A stretch of 6,250 nt of DNA from Verrucomicrobiota bacterium (lineage in GTDB: Bacteria > Verrucomicrobiota > Verrucomicrobiia > Chthoniobacterales > UBA10450), in the NCBI GenBank assembly GCA_003219355.1, contig QHOQ01000242.1, forward strand, positions 1 to 6,250, read 5' to 3'. How positions within the stretch are numbered: the stretch's first letter is position 1; each line of letters starts with the position of its first letter. This document shows positions 1 to 5,781 of this stretch, piece by piece. Under the pieces are notes generated by a model that was given only the letters and a program-made list of their open reading frames with translations, searched no databases and was not told the DNA's origin. Both the position numbers and the translations under genes were made by a program.

Positions 1-1511
1 TTGTGAACAATCGTCGAAAAGGCATCGACCGGCTCGCCATTCACGAGCAGATCGAGTTTCACCAACTTGGCCGCGCGATAGCCGGCGAGCTCGTAATCCA
101 TTGAGCCATAGCCGCGCGTAATGCTTTTGATCTTGTCGTTAAAATCGACAAGAATTTCATTGAGGGGCAGTTCGCAATGCAACATCACGCGACGTGTGTC
201 GAGCGACTCGGTGTGGTCCATTTGGCCCCGTTTCTCAAGAATTAACTGCAAGATATCGCCGATATTTTCATTGGGGCAGAGCACGTAAGCTTTCACAATC
301 GGCTCCCGGATCTCCTCGATCACGCTCGGATTGGGCAAGTGCGCCGGATTATCTATCAAAAGTTTTTCGCCACGCGTTGTCAGCACCTCATACACCACGC
401 TTGGACTCGTCGCGATGATATCCATGTCGTACTCACGCCGGAGCCGTTCCTGGATGATCTCCATGTGGAGCAAGCCGAGGAATCCGCAGCGAAACCCAAA
501 TCCGAGCGCGACAGAACTTTCCGGCGTATAAATGAACGCGGCATCGTTCAGCCGCAACTTCCCGATCGCAGCCTTCAGATGTTCGAAGTCGCCGGTGTTG
601 ATCGGATAGATCCCGCTGAACACCATCGGGTGAATTTCCTGAAAGCCTGGCAACGGTTCGCGCGCGGGATGACGTTGGTCGGTGATGGTGTCGCCGATTT
701 TTATATCGGCAGTCGTTTTGATGTTGGCAATGAAATAACCGACGTCCCCTGGACTGAGCTTCGGCTGCATAAGCATCTTCGGAGTAAACACGCCGACCTC
801 CTTGATCTCATAACGGGCGTTGTTGCTCATCAATGTGATCGCGTGATTCGCTTCCATCGTTCCGGACACGACGCGGACGTAACCAACAACGCCGCGGTAA
901 ACGTCGAACACCGAATCGAACACGAACGCGCGCAAGGTTTCATCCGCCGGTTTTTGCGGTGGCGGGATTCGCTTGACAATCCCCTCAAGAATTTCCTCGA
1001 TACCGATTCCCATCTTCGCGCTCGCCTCAATCGCTTCCTCGGAGGGAATCGCTAGAATTTCTTCCAATTGTCGATGGACGGCAGACACATCGGCGTTTGG
1101 CAGATCGATTTTATTGATGATCGGGACAATCGTCAGCCCCTGTTTGTGTGCTAGATGAACATTCGCCACTGTTTGTGCCTCAACCCCCTGCGCCGCGTCA
1201 ACAATCAACAGCGCGCCTTCGCACGCCGCCAGACTGCGCGAAACCTCGTAGGCAAAATCAACATGTCCCGGAGTGTCGAGCAGGTTGAGCCGATACGTTT
1301 CACCCGACTTACTCGTGTATCGCATCGTCACCGGGTGCGCCTTGATTGTGATCCCCCGCTCACGCTCCAAGTCCATCGAATCGAGCAATTGGTCCTGCTT
1401 CTCGCGTTCGTGGATCGTGCCCGTGCGCTCGAGCAATCGATCGGACAATGTCGTCTTGCCGTGATCGATATGTGCGATGATGCAAAAATTGCGCGTCAGC
1501 TCAATGGCCAT
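1..1511 (-). CDS. lepA: Elongation factor 4 (LepA), translational GTPase; C-terminus cut by window edge
   Basis: Ribosome-associated translational GTPase related to EF-G, known to act on stalled or mis-translocated ribosomes at the inner face of the membrane and in the cytoplasm. Translating the minus strand from the ATG at 1511-1509 gives 503 intact codons to the edge. GTPase motifs are in order: P-loop AHIDHGKT at residues 13-20, switch I RGITIK at 52-57, G3 DTPGHVD at 79-85, G4 NKID at 133-136 and G5 SAK at 164-166. The LepA-typical stretch GFRCGFLGLLHMEI follows near residue 340. The end reads RGYGSMDYELAGYR and then VNGEPVDAFS, typical of the LepA C-terminal region. Family length is about 600 residues, so roughly the last 95 are missing. 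The start gives the usual MAIELTRNF-type N-terminus. No Shine-Dalgarno sequence is visible. The 5' leader would contain the palindrome at 1541-1599. The gene is divergent from the FHA gene. Confidence 0.97.
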   Translation of the reverse strand, partial: MAIELTRNFCIIAHIDHGKTTLSDRLLERTGTIHEREKQDQLLDSMDLERERGITIKAHPVTMRYTSKSGETYRLNLLDTPGHVDFAYEVSRSLAACEGALLIVDAAQGVEAQTVANVHLAHKQGLTIVPIINKIDLPNADVSAVHRQLEEILAIPSEEAIEASAKMGIGIEEILEGIVKRIPPPQKPADETLRAFVFDSVFDVYRGVVGYVRVVSGTMEANHAITLMSNNARYEIKEVGVFTPKMLMQPKLSPGDVGYFIANIKTTADIKIGDTITDQRHPAREPLPGFQEIHPMVFSGIYPINTGDFEHLKAAIGKLRLNDAAFIYTPESSVALGFGFRCGFLGLLHMEIIQERLRREYDMDIIATSPSVVYEVLTTRGEKLLIDNPAHLPNPSVIEEIREPIVKAYVLCPNENIGDILQLILEKRGQMDHTESLDTRRVMLHCELPLNEILVDFNDKIKSITRGYGSMDYELAGYRAAKLVKLDLLVNGEPVDAFSTIVH

Positions 1512-1540
1512 CAGAGCCGCACTATGCGGGCAGAGCAGAA

Positions 1541-1599
1541 GTAGCACAAGCTGTCCGCTGGTGTCTTAAGCGCCCCGCAGGCGCAGAGGCTTGCGCTAC
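1541..1599 (-). repeat. 59-bp imperfect palindrome (REP/MITE-like) between lepA and the FHA gene
   Basis: The ends are GTAGCACAAGC (1541-1551) and GCTTGCGCTAC (1589-1599), inverted copies that differ at one of 11 positions. On the plus strand that mismatch is A opposite C. In RNA from the minus strand it becomes a G-U pair, so the 11-bp stem closes fully only in a transcript reading toward lepA. The inner arms pair only partly and the loop holds CTTAAG. The element starts 30 bp upstream of the lepA ATG and ends 33 bp before the FHA ATG. It could be a dispersed intergenic repeat or an untranslated-leader hairpin. Copy number cannot be judged from one window. There is no T-run, so an intrinsic terminator is unlikely. 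Confidence 0.6.
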
Positions 1600-1632
1600 C
1601 TTGAGATCCTTTACTATGTTCAAGATAGCAAC

Positions 1633-2124
1633 ATGCCCAAGCTAGTTATCAGCGGAAGCGCGTATGAACTCGTCGGAGACCTGATCACCATCGGGCGCGC
1701 CTCGGATAACATGATCGTTATTCATGATCCGTCGGTTTCGAGTCATCACGCGCAGTTGCAGGTTGTCGGTGAAACCTATCGGCTCAAAGATCTCGATTCG
1801 ACTAACGGCATGCGCGTCAACGGCATTCCGACCACGGAGACGATGCTGCGCTTCGGCGATAGAATTCGATTTGGAGCAGTCGAAGCGCTATACGAACCGG
1901 ACGCGAGCGGGTCGCGACCCTTGCCTCAACTCGGTGAAATTGAAGCAAATCCCGCAGAATTAAGTGCAGCCCCAGCCGATTTTGCTAACGCATCCCCCTT
2001 CCCACGCCAGAAAGATCACAAGGACCCAAGTCGCACTGCAATCTTTGTCGGCTCGGCAATCGTGCTGCTCGTATTTCTCGGGAGTATGATCGCCGTTCTC
2101 ATGATGCACGCCCCGACGCCGTAG
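1633..2124 (+). CDS. FHA-domain protein with C-terminal membrane anchor
   Basis: 163-residue protein with an N-terminal forkhead-associated domain, a phosphothreonine-peptide-binding fold. The conserved FHA positions are all present: GRASDN at 21-26, the S-x-x-H pattern S36 to H39, the STNG turn at 56-59 and N63 in RVNG. A low-complexity linker rich in Ala and Pro runs from about 90 to 134. A single hydrophobic helix follows at about 136-157 and then a five- or six-residue tail. This predicts a tail-anchored protein with its FHA domain in the cytoplasm. I chose the ATG at 1633 because MPKLVISG leads straight into the first FHA strand. The in-frame TTG at 1591 lies inside the upstream palindrome. 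No Shine-Dalgarno sequence is evident. The partner is unknown, since no Ser/Thr kinase is in the window. The stop codon abuts the repeat that begins at 2125. Confidence 0.9.
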   Translation: MPKLVISGSAYELVGDLITIGRASDNMIVIHDPSVSSHHAQLQVVGETYRLKDLDSTNGMRVNGIPTTETMLRFGDRIRFGAVEALYEPDASGSRPLPQLGEIEANPAELSAAPADFANASPFPRQKDHKDPSRTAIFVGSAIVLLVFLGSMIAVLMMHAPTP

Positions 2125-2273
2125 TTGTCATCTGAGGTCACTGGGCGACTGAGGGACCTTTCATCTGCCAAATGGACTTAAGACGCACTACCATGTCACA
2201 TGGCAGCGGACGTCTCTTCTTGCCGAGCGGGTCCGCGCAACGGAGAAGTTCGTATCTGCGCTCAGAGTGACAA
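2125..2273. repeat. Candidate degenerate MITE/REP-like element with inverted termini
   Basis: The left end TTGTCATCTGAG (2125-2136) is matched by CTCAGAGTGACAA (2261-2273). The reverse complement of the latter is TTGTCACTCTGAG, so the ends differ by one inserted base. Near the middle (geometric centre 2199) is a perfect 13-bp palindrome CCATGTCACATGG at 2191-2203. Other internal inverted pairs are CTGCCA at 2165-2170 with TGGCAG at 2201-2206, and GCGGAC at 2206-2211 with GTCCGC at 2231-2236. TCATCTG is directly repeated at 2128-2134 and 2161-2167. The ends resemble the TGTCATCCTGAGC-type intergenic repeats that I recall from several environmental bacterial genomes. The element fills the gap between the FHA stop and the HAD start. 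No transposase is encoded. Mobility is inferred from symmetry only. Confidence 0.5.
2191..2203. repeat. Perfect 13-bp palindrome CCATGTCACATGG
   Basis: Six-base arms CCATGT and ACATGG surround a central C, about 81 bp upstream of the preferred HAD start. It also contains the in-frame ATG at 2200. It may be the tip of the surrounding inverted-repeat element, or a protein-binding site; the sequence alone does not decide between these. Confidence 0.4.
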
Positions 2274-2283
2274 ATTGCTCGAC

Positions 2284-2964
2284 ATGACAGAACCGCACAA
2301 ACGCCTGCTTCTTTTCGACATCGATGGCACGCTTGTCCATTCGGGCGGCGCAGGTGTGCATGCGCTTAAATCGACCCTCGCCGAGCGGTTCGGCATCGCA
2401 GATGACTTGCACGACATCGAAATCGCGGGCATGACCGATTCGGGCATCGTCGTCAGCATCCTGAAAAAGCATAAGATTCCTGTGACGAACGAAAACATTA
2501 GTGCGTTTGTGCATTTTCTTTCGCTCGAATTGCCGCGTCGCGAGGGCAAACTGCTTCCTGGCGTGCTCGAGTTGCTCGAGAGACTGAAATCACGGCCGCA
2601 TCTCGTGCTCGCGCTTCTTACCGGGAATGTCTCGCGCGGAGCCCAATTAAAGCTCGAGCATTACGGCGTCTGGCATTTCTTTGAATTCGGCGCGTTTGCC
2701 GACGATCATCAAGATCGAAACCGGCTCGGAATATTCGCTCGCAGTCGCGCAAAGGAAAAGCATGGGCGCGAATTCGCGGCATCCGAGATTGATGTGATCG
2801 GCGATACCCCTCGCGATATCGCCTGTGGCAAAGCGTTTGGCGCGCGTACTATCGCCGTCGCGACCGGCACATGGAGTCACGAGCAGCTGGCAAAATATCA
2901 GCCGGATTTTCTGATCGATGATCTTTCGAATGTGGACGGTGTTATCGATACGCTCGGATGGTGA
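2284..2964 (+). CDS. HAD-superfamily hydrolase, phosphoglycolate phosphatase-like
   Basis: 226-residue soluble phosphatase of the haloacid dehalogenase superfamily, which uses an aspartyl-phosphate intermediate and Mg2+. Motif I is DIDGT at 12-16, with nucleophile D12 and acid/base D14. A helical C1-type cap follows at about 20-85. Motif II is LLTGN with T113. Motif IV is GDTPRDIACG with D174 and D178. The motif III basic residue is probably among R147-K157, after the subgroup-typical ADDHQDRN at 140-147. The substrate cannot be read from sequence; 2-phosphoglycolate or another small phosphoester is plausible. I prefer the ATG at 2284 because the N-terminus then runs MTEPHKRLLLFDIDGT as usual for the family. 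The upstream in-frame ATG at 2200 would add 28 residues translated entirely from the repeat region. The Shine-Dalgarno match is poor at both. The STAS gene follows after 23 bp, so cotranscription is likely. Confidence 0.88.
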   Translation: MTEPHKRLLLFDIDGTLVHSGGAGVHALKSTLAERFGIADDLHDIEIAGMTDSGIVVSILKKHKIPVTNENISAFVHFLSLELPRREGKLLPGVLELLERLKSRPHLVLALLTGNVSRGAQLKLEHYGVWHFFEFGAFADDHQDRNRLGIFARSRAKEKHGREFAASEIDVIGDTPRDIACGKAFGARTIAVATGTWSHEQLAKYQPDFLIDDLSNVDGVIDTLGW

Positions 2965-2977
2965 TCGATTGACGATT

Positions 2978-2981
2978 GGAG
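2978..2981 (+). promoter_or_regulatory. Shine-Dalgarno site GGAG for the STAS gene
   Basis: GGAG lies six bases before the ATG at 2988. It is the only clear Shine-Dalgarno match among the gene starts in this window, and it supports 2988 over the later in-frame ATG at 3018. Confidence 0.65.
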
Positions 2982-2987
2982 ATGTGA

Positions 2988-3338
2988 ATGAAAAAATCCG
3001 CGTCTCCCGCGTTTCCAATGCCCCGTAAAGATCGTCCTAATGTGCTGCCGCTCGAAGGCGAACTCGATCTGCACGTCTCGCCCACCGTTGTGGCATCACT
3101 CAATATGATGATCGAGAAAAAGCCGAAACAGTTGATTGTGGATCTTTCCGACGTAACTTATATTGATAGCGCTGGTCTGGCGGCATTCATTCAAGGAATG
3201 CAAAAGGTCGAGGCCTATGGTGGCAAGTTCGCACTGGCCGGCTTGCAGGAAACGGTGCGCTCGATCTTTGAGATCTCGCGGCTTGATCAGGTATTTCAGA
3301 TTTTCTCAGACGTAGACGCGGCGCTGGCCGCGGCCTGA
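2988..3338 (+). CDS. STAS-domain protein, anti-sigma-factor antagonist (SpoIIAA/RsbV-like)
   Basis: 116-residue single-domain protein, the usual length for stand-alone STAS anti-anti-sigma factors. In that family the unphosphorylated form binds an anti-sigma kinase and frees the sigma factor, and phosphorylation of a conserved serine ends the interaction. The fold signature is clear. Strand one and its turn are LPLEGELDLHVSP at about 20-32, the core strand is QLIVDLSDVTYID at 48-60, and the phosphoacceptor follows as S61 in DSAGL. GGKFALAGL (78-86) and the final helix complete the domain. The first 15 or so residues are a basic, probably flexible extension. The cognate anti-sigma kinase, PP2C phosphatase and sigma factor are not in this window. 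Its last 43 bases overlap the end of the convergent glycosyltransferase gene. It probably shares a transcript with the HAD gene. Confidence 0.92.
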   Translation: MKKSASPAFPMPRKDRPNVLPLEGELDLHVSPTVVASLNMMIEKKPKQLIVDLSDVTYIDSAGLAAFIQGMQKVEAYGGKFALAGLQETVRSIFEISRLDQVFQIFSDVDAALAAA

Positions 3339-4423
3339 ATCAGAATTTCCAAAGTCCGCGCAACATTTCCTGAGATATCGAACCGCGACGCGCATTGTAC
3401 ATTGGTAGATCTCACCGCAGCGCGACGTGCCGCATCCGACCAAAACCTCAAGGCGTCACGCAAACCGACCAGGTCGTTTGCGCGATCAACAATTGATCCG
3501 TGCACGCGGTTTTCGATTATTTCGCTGAATCCGTTTGCGCGCGTGGTGATCACCGGCAAGCCGCAAGCAAGCGCTTCCAGACAGGCATTGGAAAACGGAT
3601 CGTAGATTGTTGGCAGAATAAAAATGTCCGCGGCTGCGTAAAGCCGCACAAGATCGGACACCTCGCCGAGGAACTGGACGCGCTTTGATTTGTAGAAGCG
3701 CTTGTTTCCGCGACCAGCTACGAGTAGGCCCATCTTCCGGTTCTTGCACATTTGCATTGCTTCGATCGTAAAAAGTAATCCCTTGCGTTCCCAGCCGGAC
3801 CCGGCGAAAAGAAGCGCAATTTGCTCCGGCTTTAATTTCAATTCGGTACGCGACTTTTCTCGTAGCTCTGGATCGAACCGAAATTTTTCGAGTGGAACAC
3901 CGTTTTGCACGATGTCGATCTTATCCGCGGGATAGTGATACAGGTCGACAATCTCACTTTTCACCATGTGCGAATTGACGATGACGCGATCTGCTCCGCG
4001 ATTTGTAAAGAGAGCTTCTTCGAGCTGCAAAATGTCGTGATGTTTGCGATTAAGGCCCCGAATAAATCGTTGCAGCGGGACTTCAAATTTTCTTCTACGA
4101 TTGAGCCACGCGCGATGGACGCCATCGCCGGCGCGATAAACGTGACAATCCCAAACGCGCTCGAAGCTCATCAGGACATCGCAGGAAATCCGCGGTCGCA
4201 TTTGTTTCAACTCGTCCGCAAATGCAATTGCCGATTGGCAATGCAAACGATTGAGTGATCCAAACGGCCACTCGGTCTCAGGCCAATCGCCCGTTGTAAT
4301 AAGCTGTGCGTCATGTCCTGCGTCGACTCCGCGTCCGAGCCTTTTCAAATACGCTTCCGCACCGCCGGTCTGGGAATAGCCGCGGCGAACAAAAGCGATC
4401 GTCAGTCTTTTGCCAGGAGACAT
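3296..4423 (-). CDS. GT4-family glycosyltransferase, WaaG (LPS core)-like
   Basis: 375-residue GT-B glycosyltransferase, the same size class as the LPS core glucosyltransferase WaaG. The N-terminal acceptor domain has the glycine-rich loop RRGYSQTGGAEAYL at 13-26. A central segment with RAGDGVHRAW (97-106) and then a helical region before VIVNSHMVKSEI resembles the WaaG layout. The C-terminal donor domain shows FAGSGWERKGL at 206-216 and the EX7E-type motif in the form D275 to E283 (DPFSNACLEA). CGLPVITTRANGFSEII follows. It probably transfers a hexose from a nucleotide sugar to a lipid-linked core at the cytoplasmic membrane face; donor and acceptor are inferred. I chose the ATG at 4423 because the domain starts there. 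An in-frame upstream extension to 4657 would run into the divergent gene. The tail is rich in Ala and Ser and overlaps the STAS gene end. No Shine-Dalgarno sequence was seen. Confidence 0.87.
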   Translation of the reverse strand: MSPGKRLTIAFVRRGYSQTGGAEAYLKRLGRGVDAGHDAQLITTGDWPETEWPFGSLNRLHCQSAIAFADELKQMRPRISCDVLMSFERVWDCHVYRAGDGVHRAWLNRRRKFEVPLQRFIRGLNRKHHDILQLEEALFTNRGADRVIVNSHMVKSEIVDLYHYPADKIDIVQNGVPLEKFRFDPELREKSRTELKLKPEQIALLFAGSGWERKGLLFTIEAMQMCKNRKMGLLVAGRGNKRFYKSKRVQFLGEVSDLVRLYAAADIFILPTIYDPFSNACLEALACGLPVITTRANGFSEIIENRVHGSIVDRANDLVGLRDALRFWSDAARRAAVRSTNVQCASRFDISGNVARTLEILIQAAASAASTSEKI

Positions 4424-4434
4424 CTTGAGTGAGT

Positions 4435-4475
4435 TTACAACTTTACTTGCTCCACGTTCGCCAGAATAGTTGTAA
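4435..4475. promoter_or_regulatory. Inverted repeat TTACAACT/AGTTGTAA in the divergent glycosyltransferase gap
   Basis: TTACAACT (4435-4442) and AGTTGTAA (4468-4475) are perfect 8-bp inverted copies. Their centres lie 33 bp apart, about three helical turns. They fall within the roughly 116-bp gap (4424-4539) between two divergently read glycosyltransferase genes. A shared operator or an mRNA hairpin is possible. Chance is not excluded, and if the plus-strand gene starts at GTG 4429 the site is coding. Confidence 0.3.
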
Positions 4476-4539
4476 CCCGATGCCGGGTGAAATCTTAAAC
4501 GCCCCTCCTCCAGTACGCTCCGCCTCGCCAGCAGCACGA

Positions 4540-5694
4540 ATGGTACCGAGGCATTTGCTCTACTCGATCTTTGCTCGCATCGGCGGCTCAGGTCTTGACA
4601 CGGATGCATTTGAAACCTTGCGCGCGTCGTATCGGGGCGGATTTCTCGGAAAAGCAATTGCCTATGACAACCGGCAAAAGGAGATTCCCGCGTCGCTGAT
4701 CCACTCGCTGCGCTGGCATCCTGTGCGCCTCATCTCGTTTTTCGATCGGCCTTACTATTACGGCGCTAAAAAAAAATACCTTGATTGGATCGCCTCGCGG
4801 CATCTAACGACCGGGCGCTATGACTTGTTTCACAGCTGGTCAGGTGACTGTCTGCGCTCGCTCCGGGTCGCGAAACAGCGCTACATCCCATCGATTGTCG
4901 AGATTCCAACCTGGCATCGCGACGGCGGGAAAGCGAAAATCCTCCGGCAGGAATCGACAAGCAATGCCCGGGGGTTTCAAAAATGGAAAGCCGGATTGCT
5001 GCTCGAGCGCAACCGTTTCGTCGAAGAATACAAACTCGCCGATCTGCTGCTCGTTTTATCGGAGACGGCAGCCAACACCTTTCGCGCGCGCGGTTTCCCG
5101 GAGGAAAAGCTGTTTTACCTGCCGCGTGGAGTGGATGTAGAACGCTTCAAGCCGGGTCAGCGCCCGGCGAGATTCCGCGCTGTTTTTTCCGGCGCATTGA
5201 TCAAGCGCAAGGGTATCCACCATGTGCTCGAGGCATGGCATCGCCTCAATCTGCCAGATGCCGAATTATGGCTTGTCGGTTCTGTGCACGACGAAGCGAA
5301 GCCATATCTCAAGCAATTCTGGCGCGATAATATTCGGATTGTAGGATTTGTGCGCGATCCGGAGAATTATCTTAGCCAAAGCACGGTTCATATTTTTCCA
5401 TCACAATGGGAGGGCAGCGCCAAAGTCACTTATGAAGCGGCCGCCTGCGCGTTACCGCAAATCACTACCCGGGAAGCAGGCGATGTCGTGCGCGATGGCG
5501 TGGAAGGAATTATCGTGCGACCACGGGACGTCGACGCGATCACGGCAGCACTCGATCATTTATATCGACATCCTGAAGTCGTCGAACGCATGGGCAGCGC
5601 GGCGCGGCGACGAGTCGTTGAAAATTTTACATGGGATCATTTCCGAACGCGATTGCTGGACGCTTACGAAATCGCGATGCGGAAAGCGACGTAA
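4540..5694 (+). CDS. GT4-family glycosyltransferase (glycosyl transferases group 1)
   Basis: 384-residue GT-B glycosyltransferase. The N-terminal domain opens LLYSIFARIGGSGLDTDAF at 6-23, with the glycine-rich acceptor-side loop. The linker strand LADLLLVLSETAANTF (166-181) leads to YLPRGVDVERFKPG (193-206), the usual domain junction. The donor domain has FSGALIKRKGIHHVLEAW at 216-233 and FPSQWEG at 286-292. The EX7E motif is E291 to E299, followed by ITTREAGDVVRDGVEGIIV. Nucleotide-sugar donor and acceptor are unknown; the neighbours suggest an LPS core or surface polysaccharide. The start is uncertain: in-frame GTG at 4429 and ATG at 4480 would give 421 or 404 residues, but the extension has no recognisable fold and would leave almost no room for the divergent promoters. 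The ATG at 4540 sits just before the first strand. None of the three has a Shine-Dalgarno sequence. Confidence 0.85.
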   Translation: MVPRHLLYSIFARIGGSGLDTDAFETLRASYRGGFLGKAIAYDNRQKEIPASLIHSLRWHPVRLISFFDRPYYYGAKKKYLDWIASRHLTTGRYDLFHSWSGDCLRSLRVAKQRYIPSIVEIPTWHRDGGKAKILRQESTSNARGFQKWKAGLLLERNRFVEEYKLADLLLVLSETAANTFRARGFPEEKLFYLPRGVDVERFKPGQRPARFRAVFSGALIKRKGIHHVLEAWHRLNLPDAELWLVGSVHDEAKPYLKQFWRDNIRIVGFVRDPENYLSQSTVHIFPSQWEGSAKVTYEAAACALPQITTREAGDVVRDGVEGIIVRPRDVDAITAALDHLYRHPEVVERMGSAARRRVVENFTWDHFRTRLLDAYEIAMRKAT

Positions 5695-5702
5695 CCACCA
5701 CC

Positions 5703-5734
5703 GTTTCCGGCAGTCTATGACCGGCGATGGAAAC
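5703..5734 (+). other. Possible hairpin between the GT4 and GT9 genes
   Basis: GTTTCC (5703-5708) and GGAAAC (5729-5734) are perfect inverted copies with a 20-base loop, just after the GT4 stop. There is no following T-run, so this is not a standard intrinsic terminator and the GT9 gene may be read through. The stem is short enough to arise by chance. Confidence 0.25.
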
Positions 5735-5781
5735 AGAAAAGAACGCGACGCTGATAGAGCGCGGCTGCAATCGCTTAGCTC

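Noticed and set aside
339..1055. 238-codon plus-strand open frame opposite lepA
   Set aside because: It lies wholly inside lepA on the other strand, whose frame encodes a continuous, motif-complete protein. The translated product shows no recognisable domain.
1591..1617. TTGCGC...TACTAT as a sigma-70-like promoter for the FHA gene
   Set aside because: The spacing is 15 bases, the -35 match is poor, and it would leave a leader of only about nine bases. Insufficient without transcription data.
2137..2160. AGGTC...GACCT hairpin followed by TTT after the FHA gene as an intrinsic terminator
   Set aside because: Only a five-base stem with a 15-base loop and three T bases; too weak, and better explained as part of the larger inverted element.
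2966..2979. Tandem CGATTGA/CGATTGG before the STAS gene
   Set aside because: Two 7-base units with one difference; expected by chance in a sequence of this size.
2647..3018. 123-codon minus-strand open frame spanning the HAD/STAS junction
   Set aside because: Antisense to two genes with clear domains, and it has no recognisable motif.
3905..4258. 117-codon plus-strand open frame opposite the WaaG-like gene
   Set aside because: Shadow of the glycosyltransferase; no domain, start signal or plausible composition.
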